The notes below the pieces were generated by a model, which saw nothing but the letters and a program-made list of their open reading frames with translations, was not told the origin of the DNA and made no database searches. Positions 1 to 5,792 of a DNA stretch of 7,200 bases are shown here, in pieces. A program made the translations under genes and the position numbers. This DNA comes from Acidimicrobiia bacterium (GTDB lineage Bacteria; Actinomycetota; Acidimicrobiia; Spongiisociales; SHLN01): the NCBI GenBank assembly GCA_030623545.1, contig JAUXLW010000062.1, forward strand, positions 1-7,200, written 5' to 3'. Positions within the stretch are counted from its first letter, which is position 1, and every line of letters starts with the position of its first letter.

Positions 1-18
1 CTCGAACCTTGCAACCAT
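1..18 (-). CDS. 5' end of a leftward gene, product unknown (partial)
   Basis: Only six codons are inside the window, reading Met-Val-Ala-Arg-Phe-Glu before the left edge, so the product cannot be named. The start is supported by a near-perfect Shine-Dalgarno sequence (AAGGAGGAGA on the minus strand, plus coordinates 24-33), with about 8 nt between AGGAGG and the ATG. A second in-frame ATG lies 11 codons upstream at 49-51. It has no ribosome binding site and appears to be part of a duplicated segment, so the inner ATG is preferred. The gene is divergent from the small rightward gene beginning at about 280. Confidence 0.55.
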
Positions 19-52
19 TTTTCTCTCCTCCTTTTGGGAGCTTGCAACCATT
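8..52. repeat. 12-bp direct repeat, 33-bp period, over the start of the left-edge gene
   Basis: CTTGCAACCATT occurs at 8-19 and again at 41-52, exactly 33 bp apart. On the minus strand both copies read AATGGTTGCAAG, so each carries an ATG-GTT-GCA-AG start, and the two ATGs are in the same frame (11 codons). This could be the remains of a small duplication, or two binding sites about three helical turns apart. Confidence 0.6.
24..33 (-). promoter_or_regulatory. Strong ribosome binding site for the left-edge gene
   Basis: The minus strand reads AAGGAGGAGA about 8 nt before an ATG at 18-16. This is the strongest Shine-Dalgarno match seen in the window and is the main evidence that a leftward gene begins here. 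Confidence 0.6.
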
Positions 53-57
53 GCAAG
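41..57. promoter_or_regulatory. Candidate operator palindrome CTTGCAA-CCA-TTGCAAG
   Basis: A perfect 7-bp inverted repeat with a 3-base centre lies just upstream of the leftward gene's ribosome binding site. The copy at 8-19 preserves only the left half plus the centre. The position and symmetry would suit a dimeric helix-turn-helix repressor, but no regulator is identifiable, so the operator role is inference. Confidence 0.35.
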
Positions 58-85
58 GCACAGGGCGGCATAGACCCTCACCATT

Positions 86-123
86 TGTCGGGTGGTTGAT
101 AGTGTTCTTTCGGGTACCCGACA
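86..123. repeat. 8-bp inverted repeat in the left intergenic region
   Basis: TGTCGGGT at 86-93 pairs perfectly with ACCCGACA at 116-123 across 22 bases. A self-complementary CGGGTACCCG at 111-120 overlaps the right arm. A run of four T follows (125-128), so a weak terminator or a structured leader is possible. The roughly 220 bases from 60 to 279 show no other recognisable gene or RNA. A frame open from 127 joins the gene at 280, but its codons before 280 lack the G/C-ending bias seen after it. Confidence 0.3.
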
Positions 124-279
124 GTTTTGGTCCTGTGTGTCCGCTCTTCGGCTGACACCTCATCGCTGTTCGGGCTTTTGGACCGTGGCGCCGCGGCTCG
201 CTTGCGGAGTCGGTCCTGTTTGTTGGCTCGGCGACGCCTCCGCTGGGCCGGGAGGGGAGTAACAGGTATTCTCCTCGCC

Positions 280-642
280 ATGTTGCATCCGGTGCTGGCG
301 GAGGCTTTCGAGACACTTCTCATGACCTGGCGCCTGTGCGACGACCTGGCCAAATTCGACGCCCCTTACCGCAAGCGTCTGGAGGCGCGCTTCAAACTCG
401 AAGCTGCCCGTAATAGGGTCAGCCGATTCCGTCGTGCTTTGAATCCGGAGCAACGTGAGCTGGAGGAGGTGGCGTTCACTACCCACTGCCCCAGCCTCGA
501 TGCCACCGTCTTCGTCTCGTACCTCGAGAAAGCCCGCAAGGGAGTCGGGTCCACCCACGCCTGCGTCTGCGGTTCTCAGGTGGAGATTCCGAATTCCGGC
601 GCCCGCCACTCGCAGTCTGCCGGCTCGGCGCCACCACAGTGA
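280..642 (+). CDS. Hypothetical protein, 120 aa
   Basis: I do not recognise this protein. The frame is open from 127, but the ATG at 280 is preferred because codons after it show the strong G/C third-position bias of real genes here and those before it do not. GGAGGGGAG at 251-259 is too far away (about 20 nt) to be a good ribosome binding site, so the start is uncertain. The product is mostly charged and helical: a leucine-rich beginning, then a basic stretch (residues about 30-55, many Arg/Lys), then NPEQRELEEVAF. Near the C terminus there is a Cys-Val-Cys-Gly motif, followed by a low-complexity Ser/Ala/Pro tail. There is no signal peptide or clear membrane segment. Its stop overlaps the GTG of the oxidoreductase by 4 bases (GTGA), which suggests co-transcription and translational coupling. 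Confidence 0.5.
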   Translation: MLHPVLAEAFETLLMTWRLCDDLAKFDAPYRKRLEARFKLEAARNRVSRFRRALNPEQRELEEVAFTTHCPSLDATVFVSYLEKARKGVGSTHACVCGSQVEIPNSGARHSQSAGSAPPQ

Positions 643-1535
643 AGGTTGGGATCCAGCTGCCAGAAGTCGAACGCGAAGTCCGCTGGCCGGAGCTTCGTCA
701 AATGGTTCGACTCATTGAAGAGGCCGGTTTTGATTCAATCTGGGTGGGCGACCACTTGCTGTATCGCTCTGAATCCAAGGCGGCGGCAGGGCCGTGGGAG
801 GCGTGGTCGCAGCTTGCCGCAATCGCAGCCATCACAGAGCGGGTCGAGCTGGGCCCACTGGTGGCTGCTACGCCATTTCACAGCCCGGCCATGCTGGCCA
901 AGAAGGCTGTGACCGTTGATGAAATAAGCGCCGGGCGGCTCGTACTCGGGTTGGGCGCCGGCTGGAACCAGGCTGAGTTCTCGGCTTTCGGCTTTCCGTT
1001 CGACAACAGGGTCAGCCGTTTCGAAGAGGCGTTTACGATCATCCGCACCCTGGTGGGGGAAGGGGCAATTGATTTCCAGGGCAAGTACTACTCGGCGCGG
1101 GACTGCGAAATACTGCCCCGCGGCCCCCGCCCGCAGGGCCCTCCCATCATGATCGGCTCCCAGGGTCCACGGATGTTGCGGATTTCTGCTCCATTCATGG
1201 ATCAATGGAATGCCTGGTATGCCTGGTTCGGGAACGACGTTGCCCGCTTGCCACCCCTCATCGAGAAGCTCGACAACGCGCTGCTGGCTGCGGGTCGTGA
1301 TCCAGCCGAGGTGGAGCGATCCGCCGCCATGCTCATTCAACTGGGAGGCGGGGAGGGTCGCCTCACCGGGGACCCGGACCGGGGGGTGTCGATGCCATTT
1401 CAGGGCACACCCCACCAAATTGCGGCGGAGATCGCCATCTACGGCGAACTGGGAATCTCCCATATGCAGCTGGTGCTAGAGCCAATTACGGCCAGGTCGA
1501 TCGAGGCCGTGGCCGAAATCCTCCCGTTGCTCTAG
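639..1535 (+). CDS. Luciferase-like (LLM class) F420/flavin-dependent oxidoreductase, 298 aa
   Basis: This is a member of the bacterial luciferase-like TIM-barrel family, whose enzymes use reduced flavin or coenzyme F420 to transfer hydride to, or oxygenate, small organic substrates in the cytoplasm. The N terminus MKVGIQLPEVE and the WVGDHLLYR strand (residues 35-43, with Asp38-His39) are typical of actinobacterial members. The hallmark SAGRLVLGLGAGW lies at residues 98-110, RFEE at 127-130, and the PPIMIGSQGPRML nucleotide-binding loop at 168-180. The length of 298 residues fits a complete protein. The GTG start has no Shine-Dalgarno but overlaps the stop of the upstream small gene, consistent with coupling. 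Substrate and cofactor (F420 or FMN) cannot be decided from sequence alone; F420 is favoured by the actinobacterial context. Confidence 0.88.
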   Translation: MKVGIQLPEVEREVRWPELRQMVRLIEEAGFDSIWVGDHLLYRSESKAAAGPWEAWSQLAAIAAITERVELGPLVAATPFHSPAMLAKKAVTVDEISAGRLVLGLGAGWNQAEFSAFGFPFDNRVSRFEEAFTIIRTLVGEGAIDFQGKYYSARDCEILPRGPRPQGPPIMIGSQGPRMLRISAPFMDQWNAWYAWFGNDVARLPPLIEKLDNALLAAGRDPAEVERSAAMLIQLGGGEGRLTGDPDRGVSMPFQGTPHQIAAEIAIYGELGISHMQLVLEPITARSIEAVAEILPLL

Positions 1536-1549
1536 TCCGCTGCGATATA

Positions 1550-1575
1550 CCTGGTTTTCGCGCTCCGAAGCCAGG
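1550..1575 (+). terminator. Weak hairpin after the oxidoreductase gene
   Basis: CCTGGTTTT at 1550-1558 can pair with GAAGCCAGG at 1567-1575 (nine pairs, two of them G-T) around an 8-base loop, 14 bp after the stop codon. There is no T run afterwards, so it is at best a weak or factor-assisted terminator. Confidence 0.25.
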
Positions 1576-1618
1576 CAAAATCGGGAACAAAATAGGTGCA
1601 TGAACCGTTTCAACATCG

Positions 1619-1624
1619 TATACT
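1619..1624 (+). promoter_or_regulatory. Candidate -10 element of the sigma factor gene
   Basis: TATACT differs from the TATAAT consensus at one base and sits 44 bp before the preferred GTG start. No good -35 hexamer is visible 16-18 bp upstream, so the promoter may rely on an activator or be -35-independent, as many actinobacterial promoters are. The predicted transcription start is at about 1631. Confidence 0.5.
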
Positions 1625-1642
1625 TTGTGAACCCATTCACAA
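1625..1642. promoter_or_regulatory. Perfect Crp/Fnr-family palindrome (TGTGA-N6-TCACA) at the sigma factor promoter
   Basis: TTGTGAA at 1625-1631 and TTCACAA at 1636-1642 form a perfect 7-bp inverted repeat around CCCA. Within it is TGTGA-N6-TCACA, the core consensus of cAMP receptor-type regulators: E. coli CRP, mycobacterial Rv3676 and corynebacterial GlxR. It begins directly after the TATACT -10 box and covers the predicted transcription start. A bound protein there would be expected to block initiation, so repression is the likelier effect. The match is seen directly; the regulator and the sign of regulation are inferred. Confidence 0.6.
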
Positions 1643-1656
1643 GCTAGGTGAATAAG

Positions 1657-1665
1657 AGGAGGGGG
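1657..1665 (+). promoter_or_regulatory. Ribosome binding site that fixes the sigma factor start
   Basis: AGGAGGGGG ends 3 nt before the GTG at 1669, with 6 nt from GGAGG to that GTG. This favours 1669 over the in-frame GTG at 1648, which has no purine-rich element at a suitable distance upstream. Confidence 0.7.
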
Positions 1666-1668
1666 TAC

Positions 1669-2601
1669 GTGGTTGCGACCCAGCGTCAGGTCAGCGGTGC
1701 CGTTGACGACGTCACCTATTACCTGAATAACGTTGCTCGTCACGACCTGCTCACGGCAGAGCAGGAAGTTGAGCTGGCTCAGGCCATCGAGGGCGGCCGG
1801 GCGGCTTCCGAGCGCCTGGCGGAAACCAAGCGTTTCGGCAAGAAGGAGCAGACGCAGCTACAGCGCCAGATTCGCACGGGTGAGGAGGCCCGAAACCACT
1901 TCCTGAACAGCAACCTGCGGCTGGTGGTTGCTCATGCCCGCAAGTTCCGTGGGGCCGAAGGCATCGACTTCATCGATCTCATCCAGGAAGGGAACCTGGG
2001 GCTCATGCGCGCAGTCGACAAGTTCGAGTGGCGCAAGGGATTCAAGTTCTCCACCTATGCCTCGTGGTGGATTCGTCAGGCCCTGAGCCGGGCTGTGACT
2101 GAGAAGTCGCGTACGATTCGAGTGCCCGGCCGCCTCTCCGACGCCGCGGCGACTGTCCACGCCATCAAGAACCGGCTGCACGCCGAGTTGGGCCGCAACG
2201 CCACCATCCCTGAGTTGTCCCGGGAGACCGGGCTCAGCGAAGAGCACGTCGAGGAGGCCCTGGCGGTCACCGACTCTGTGAGCCTGGAGAGCCCTGTGGG
2301 CGAAGACGGAGCAATGCTGGGCGACTTCGTTGTGGTCGAGGACGATGAGAACGATCCCGTCACTCAGGTGGAAGCGCTGGCAGTGGGTGAGGATCTGCTG
2401 AAGGCCATCAACCGCCTGCCGGACCGCGAGCGACGTATTCTGTTGCTGCGTTACGGATTCGTCGATGGCGAGCCGAAGGCCCTCCCCGAGATCGGGGCCG
2501 AGCTCAACCTGACCCCCGAGCGCATCCGTCAGATCGAGAAGGTTGCCCTGTGCCGTTTGCGCCATCCCAGCTTCGGAATGAGCGAAGAAGCTCTCATCTA
2601 A
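1669..2601 (+). CDS. RNA polymerase sigma factor, sigma-70 family group 2 (primary-like), 310 aa
   Basis: This is a sigma subunit that directs RNA polymerase to promoters. The regions run in order: 1.2 (residues about 15-48, VTYYLNNVARHDLLTAEQE), 2 (about 78-150, with DLIQEGNLGLMRAVDKFEW and the -10 recognition/melting segment FSTYASWWIRQALSRAV), 3 (about 156-232, ending in the GEDGAMLGDFV linker) and 4 (about 236-305, with LPDRERRILLLRYGF and the -35 helix TPERIRQIEKVALCRLRHPS). Region 2.4 and the 4.2 helix closely resemble the housekeeping factor. There is no acidic region 1.1, and 310 residues fits a group 2 (SigB/HrdB-like) factor and not RpoD itself. The start is chosen by the GGAGG at 1658-1662; an in-frame GTG at 1648 would add 7 residues. 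A Crp-type palindrome lies over the likely promoter. The 5'-nucleotidase gene follows after 23 bp and is probably co-transcribed. Confidence 0.92.
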   Translation: MVATQRQVSGAVDDVTYYLNNVARHDLLTAEQEVELAQAIEGGRAASERLAETKRFGKKEQTQLQRQIRTGEEARNHFLNSNLRLVVAHARKFRGAEGIDFIDLIQEGNLGLMRAVDKFEWRKGFKFSTYASWWIRQALSRAVTEKSRTIRVPGRLSDAAATVHAIKNRLHAELGRNATIPELSRETGLSEEHVEEALAVTDSVSLESPVGEDGAMLGDFVVVEDDENDPVTQVEALAVGEDLLKAINRLPDRERRILLLRYGFVDGEPKALPEIGAELNLTPERIRQIEKVALCRLRHPSFGMSEEALI

Positions 2602-2624
2602 AGGGTCGGCCTAGCCTTCTCTCA

Positions 2625-4037
2625 ATGAAGAACGATCCGGTCCGCGGGTTATATATCAATCGGACGCTGAACCTCCGGTCCATAAAGGCCATCGGCTACG
2701 ACATGGATTACACCCTGATCCATTATCAGACCGCCGACCTCGAACGCCGCGCCTACGAGTTGACCCGGGAGCGGCTTGCCAACAAGGGCTGGCCCGTGGC
2801 GGATCTCGAATTCCAGCCCCGGTCGGTGATACGCGGCCTGGCGATCGATCTTGATCTCGGCAACCTGGTCAAGGCCACGCGCTTCGGTTATGTGATCAAG
2901 GGTGCCCACGGAACTCGCATCCTTGGTTATGACGAGCTGCGGGACGCCTACAGCGGCACCCTCGTCGACCTGGCTGAGGACCGCTTCTCATTCTTGAACA
3001 CCCTCTACTCCATTTCGGAGGCCAACCTGTTCGCTCAGCTCGTCGACCAGCTCGACGCCGGGCACATCAAGGGAGTTATGAGTTACTACGACCTGGCAGA
3101 AGCAGTCGGCACCGCCCTCGACGCGACTCACATGGACGGTGCTCTCAAGGATGAAATCCACGCCGACCCTGATCGCTACGTCGCGCCCGACCCGGAAGTG
3201 GTGGAGGCGCTATTGGATCAGCGGTACGCCGGCAAGCACCTGATGCTCATCAGCAACTCGGACTGGGAGTTCGCCGCTCAGATGATGAGCCTGGCCTTCG
3301 ACCCTTACCTGCCAGGGTCTATGACCTGGCGGGATCTCTTCGATACGATCATCGTTTCGGCGGGTAAGCCGTTGTTCTTCGCGCACGATCACCCCTTCTA
3401 CCGGGTCGTTGATGAGGAGCAGGCGCTGATGCGGCCCCACTTCGGCAAACTCGAGCAGGGGGTTGTCTACGTCGGTGGAAATGCCACTCTTCTCGAGGAG
3501 AGCCTCGACCTTTCTGGAGACGAAATCCTCTACGTCGGCGATCATCTCTTCGGGGACGTCCACGTATCCAAGTCGATGTTCCGATGGCGGACTGCTCTGA
3601 TCATCAGAGAGCTCGAATCCGAGACCCGCGACCTGGTTGGGTTCCGTGACACCCAGCAGGTCCTCGAGGTCCTAATGGATGAGAAAACCCAGCTCGAACG
3701 CCACCGGGCCCAGGTGCGCCTGGCGCTGGTTCGCTCTGAGCACGGGCAAGGCGAGGCTGCCGGTTCCAATCAGGAGCTGACGGATCAGCTGGCGGGGCTT
3801 CAGGAGTTGATCGCAGCTCTTGATGAGCGCATCGCGCCTTTGGCCCAGGCCTCAGGCGAGCTGGGAAATCCTCTTTGGGGACCCATCATGCGGGCCGGCA
3901 ACGACAAGAGCCTGTTCGCCAGGCAGGTGGAGCGCTATGCCGACATCTACACCTCGCGAGCTTCCAACTTCCTGGCCGAGACCCCATTTGGTTTCTTGCG
4001 GGCGCCCCGCGGGAGCCTGCCCCACGACCCGAACTAG
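2625..4037 (+). CDS. HAD superfamily 5'-nucleotidase (HAD-IG family), 470 aa
   Basis: This resembles the cytosolic purine 5'-nucleotidase (NT5C2-like, HAD-IG) family, which removes phosphate from nucleoside monophosphates such as IMP and GMP using Mg2+. All HAD motifs are visible. Motif I is YDMDYTL with nucleophile Asp26 and Asp28. Motif II is LISNSD at about 208-213. Motif III is Lys248 in SAGKPLFF. Motif IV is YVGDHLFGD with Asp306 and Asp311. Between motifs I and II lies a large cap, typical of the family. Residues about 345-405 are Glu/Gln/Leu-rich and likely form a coiled coil before the conserved end RYADIYTSRASNFL. The length agrees with the family. The ATG at 2625 lies 23 bp after the sigma factor stop with no clear Shine-Dalgarno. 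A further-upstream in-frame start at 2550 would overlap the sigma gene and add a non-conserved leader. Substrate preference is inferred from the family only. Confidence 0.88.
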   Translation: MKNDPVRGLYINRTLNLRSIKAIGYDMDYTLIHYQTADLERRAYELTRERLANKGWPVADLEFQPRSVIRGLAIDLDLGNLVKATRFGYVIKGAHGTRILGYDELRDAYSGTLVDLAEDRFSFLNTLYSISEANLFAQLVDQLDAGHIKGVMSYYDLAEAVGTALDATHMDGALKDEIHADPDRYVAPDPEVVEALLDQRYAGKHLMLISNSDWEFAAQMMSLAFDPYLPGSMTWRDLFDTIIVSAGKPLFFAHDHPFYRVVDEEQALMRPHFGKLEQGVVYVGGNATLLEESLDLSGDEILYVGDHLFGDVHVSKSMFRWRTALIIRELESETRDLVGFRDTQQVLEVLMDEKTQLERHRAQVRLALVRSEHGQGEAAGSNQELTDQLAGLQELIAALDERIAPLAQASGELGNPLWGPIMRAGNDKSLFARQVERYADIYTSRASNFLAETPFGFLRAPRGSLPHDPN

Positions 4038-4042
4038 TCCGG

Positions 4043-5734
4043 TCAGAGCTCCTCAGGCATCGGGAACCAGCGCAGCTCTTCGAAGCCCTCGCCAAGCTCA
4101 ACGTGTTCCACGGTAGGGCTTGACGCCTCGGCCTCGTCGAAGATGCGTTCGGCGGCTTCGAGGTAGTCGGCCAATGCCGTCTCGCCACCGCTGGTCCTCC
4201 GATGCGGGTACTTGAGCTCACCGGCCTCGTAATGAATATCGTGCAGGGTGAGGGGCGGGGAAGACAGGCCGTCCCGGTGCCGCCAGAGGGCGTTGTCGGG
4301 ATCGAATGTGTAGTAGGGCAGCAAGCACCAGCCGCGCTCGGCCACCAGTTCCACGGCCCGCACGATGAACTCGAAGGTTTCCTCGGAAATGAAGTAGTTG
4401 AAATTGAGGCGCACCCAACCCGGCTTGATTCCCTCGCAGCCGTGGATGACCTCGGCTTGGATCTGGTGGGAAGTCTCCAGGTCGATGCCGAGTAGCCCGT
4501 GCCCGTAGGGCCCGGCGCAGGAACATCCCCCCCGGGTCTGAATACCAAAGAGGTCGTTGAGGAGTGCAACTACATAGTTGTGATGCAAATAGCGGTCCCC
4601 GAACCTTATTTCAAAGGACACGATGGAGAGACGCTCCGCGTCGGGGTTGCCGAGGACTTCAACGTGAGGGTGGGCTTGCCACCGGGCGATAGCGCGATGA
4701 ATGAAGCTCTCCTCCCGGGAACGAATCAGTTTGGTGCCGACCGCTTCCTTGAGTTGGAAAACGAGGCCAGCCCGAATCGATTCGATGATGGCAGGGGTGC
4801 CACCCTCTTCCCGATGCTCGATATCAGTCAGGTAATGGTGCTCGGTCGCAATGACGTAGGACACGGTTCCGCCGCCGACCACGGCGGGCACAGTGTTCTG
4901 GAAGAGTTCTTGGCGAGCCACAAGAAGTCCGGGCGTGCCGGGGCCCCCGATGAGCTTGTGCGGCGATAAGACAATCGCGTCCATGTATGAGGCGCCGTCA
5001 TGGGAGCCGTTCATATCAATGGATACATAGGGAGCGGCGGCGGCGAAATCCCAAAACGAGAGAGCCCCGTGCTCGTGCAGCAGGCGGGCAATGGCGTGGG
5101 TGTTGGAGATTATCCCGGTGACATTCGAGGCTGCCGAGAAGCTCCCGATCTTGAGCGGGCGATCGGCGTAGATTGCCAACTCCGCTTCGAGCCGGTCGAG
5201 GTCGATGTGGCCGTCGGCGTCCTCGGGGATCCGCACCACGTCGGCGATCGACTCCCGCCACGGCAACTCGTTGGAGTGATGTTCGTATGGGCCGATGAAG
5301 ACCACCGGCCGCTCGGCGTCGGGGATCTGTGAGCTGAGGTTGTATCGAGCGTCGAGGTCGGCCGGCAGGCGCAGGTTGAGCACTGCGATGAGCTTGTCGA
5401 CCGCGCCGGTGCTCCCCGAGCCACAAAACAACACCGCGTGCTCATCCGTTGCGCCGACGCACCGGCGAATGATGCTGCGGGCGTCCTCTCGAAAACGAGT
5501 GGTCTGTAATCCCGTTCCCGAGGATTCGGTGTGGGTGTTGGCGTAGAGCGGGAGGACCTCATCCCGGATGAAGTCCTCGATGAGGGAGAGCGAACGCCCC
5601 GAAGCTGTGTAATCGGCATAGGTGAGGCGACGGGGGCCGTATGGGCCGGACACCGCCTCGTTCCTGCCAATCACCGAGTCGCGAACGGTCTCAATGAGTA
5701 ATTCCCCGGGGGTTGAGGAGCTGTTAGACGCCAT
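4043..5734 (-). CDS. Class V aminotransferase-fold PLP enzyme, cysteine desulfurase-like, 563 aa
   Basis: This is a fold-type I PLP enzyme related to group II cysteine desulfurases (SufS/CsdB-like). Visible hallmarks are: YANTHTESSGTG (64-75), GSGSTGAVDKL (105-115, phosphate-binding loop), PYEHHSNELPWRE (149-161, with the His that stacks on PLP), SNVTG (203-207), WDFAAAAPY (228-236, with Asp229 for the pyridine nitrogen), and SPHKLIGGPGTPG with Schiff-base Lys260. RGGCSCAGPYGH (401-412) follows, with Cys404 and Cys406. Cys406 aligns with the R-x-G-x-x-C catalytic loop of desulfurases. The protein is about 150 residues longer than SufS, with the excess mostly after residue 450, where no domain is recognised. 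It stands alone: it meets the 5'-nucleotidase tail to tail with a 5-bp gap and diverges from the DJ-1-like gene. No suf or isc genes are nearby, so sulfur transfer, selenocysteine lyase or another carbon-sulfur or amine reaction all remain possible. A TATGCT at 5749-5744 lies 9 nt before the ATG, hinting at a leaderless mRNA. Confidence 0.85.
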   Translation of the reverse strand: MASNSSSTPGELLIETVRDSVIGRNEAVSGPYGPRRLTYADYTASGRSLSLIEDFIRDEVLPLYANTHTESSGTGLQTTRFREDARSIIRRCVGATDEHAVLFCGSGSTGAVDKLIAVLNLRLPADLDARYNLSSQIPDAERPVVFIGPYEHHSNELPWRESIADVVRIPEDADGHIDLDRLEAELAIYADRPLKIGSFSAASNVTGIISNTHAIARLLHEHGALSFWDFAAAAPYVSIDMNGSHDGASYMDAIVLSPHKLIGGPGTPGLLVARQELFQNTVPAVVGGGTVSYVIATEHHYLTDIEHREEGGTPAIIESIRAGLVFQLKEAVGTKLIRSREESFIHRAIARWQAHPHVEVLGNPDAERLSIVSFEIRFGDRYLHHNYVVALLNDLFGIQTRGGCSCAGPYGHGLLGIDLETSHQIQAEVIHGCEGIKPGWVRLNFNYFISEETFEFIVRAVELVAERGWCLLPYYTFDPDNALWRHRDGLSSPPLTLHDIHYEAGELKYPHRRTSGGETALADYLEAAERIFDEAEASSPTVEHVELGEGFEELRWFPMPEEL

Positions 5735-5745
5735 GACTCAATGAG

Positions 5746-5772
5746 CATACCGGCAGCATCGGCACCGGTATG
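5746..5772. promoter_or_regulatory. Inverted repeat in a divergent promoter region
   Basis: CATACCGG at 5746-5753 and CCGGTATG at 5765-5772 form a perfect 8-bp inverted repeat around 11 bases, in the 58-bp gap between the leftward PLP enzyme gene and the rightward DJ-1-like gene. Each arm contains a TATG or CATA that could overlap a -10 element for one of the two genes. The symmetry and position suit one regulator controlling both genes, but no regulator is identified. Confidence 0.4.
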
Positions 5773-5792
5773 GCGTGCCAGACTGGCGAGTG

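Noticed and set aside
1..60. GGTTCGAG at the left edge on the minus strand, resembling a tRNA T-loop
   Set aside because: The preceding sequence has no acceptor, D-arm or anticodon stem that fits. A Shine-Dalgarno plus ATG explains the region better.
127..279. N-terminal extension of the small hypothetical gene from a TTG at 127
   Set aside because: The frame is open, but codons 127-279 lack the G/C-ending bias seen after 280, and no ribosome binding site precedes 127.
735..1463. Long open frame on the minus strand inside the oxidoreductase gene
   Set aside because: It is a high-GC shadow of a clearly conserved gene, and its translation matches no family I recognise.
1858..2565. Long open frame on the minus strand inside the sigma factor gene
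   Set aside because: It mirrors the conserved sigma regions on the other strand and has no independent start signal or recognisable domain.
2550..2624. Upstream start for the 5'-nucleotidase overlapping the sigma factor gene
   Set aside because: The extra 25 residues come from the out-of-frame end of the sigma gene. The family N terminus fits the ATG at 2625.
3886..4569. Minus-strand open frame spanning the junction of the nucleotidase and PLP genes
   Set aside because: It is out of frame with both genes, low in sequence complexity (Ser/Thr/Pro/Arg-rich), and crosses two clearly real C termini.
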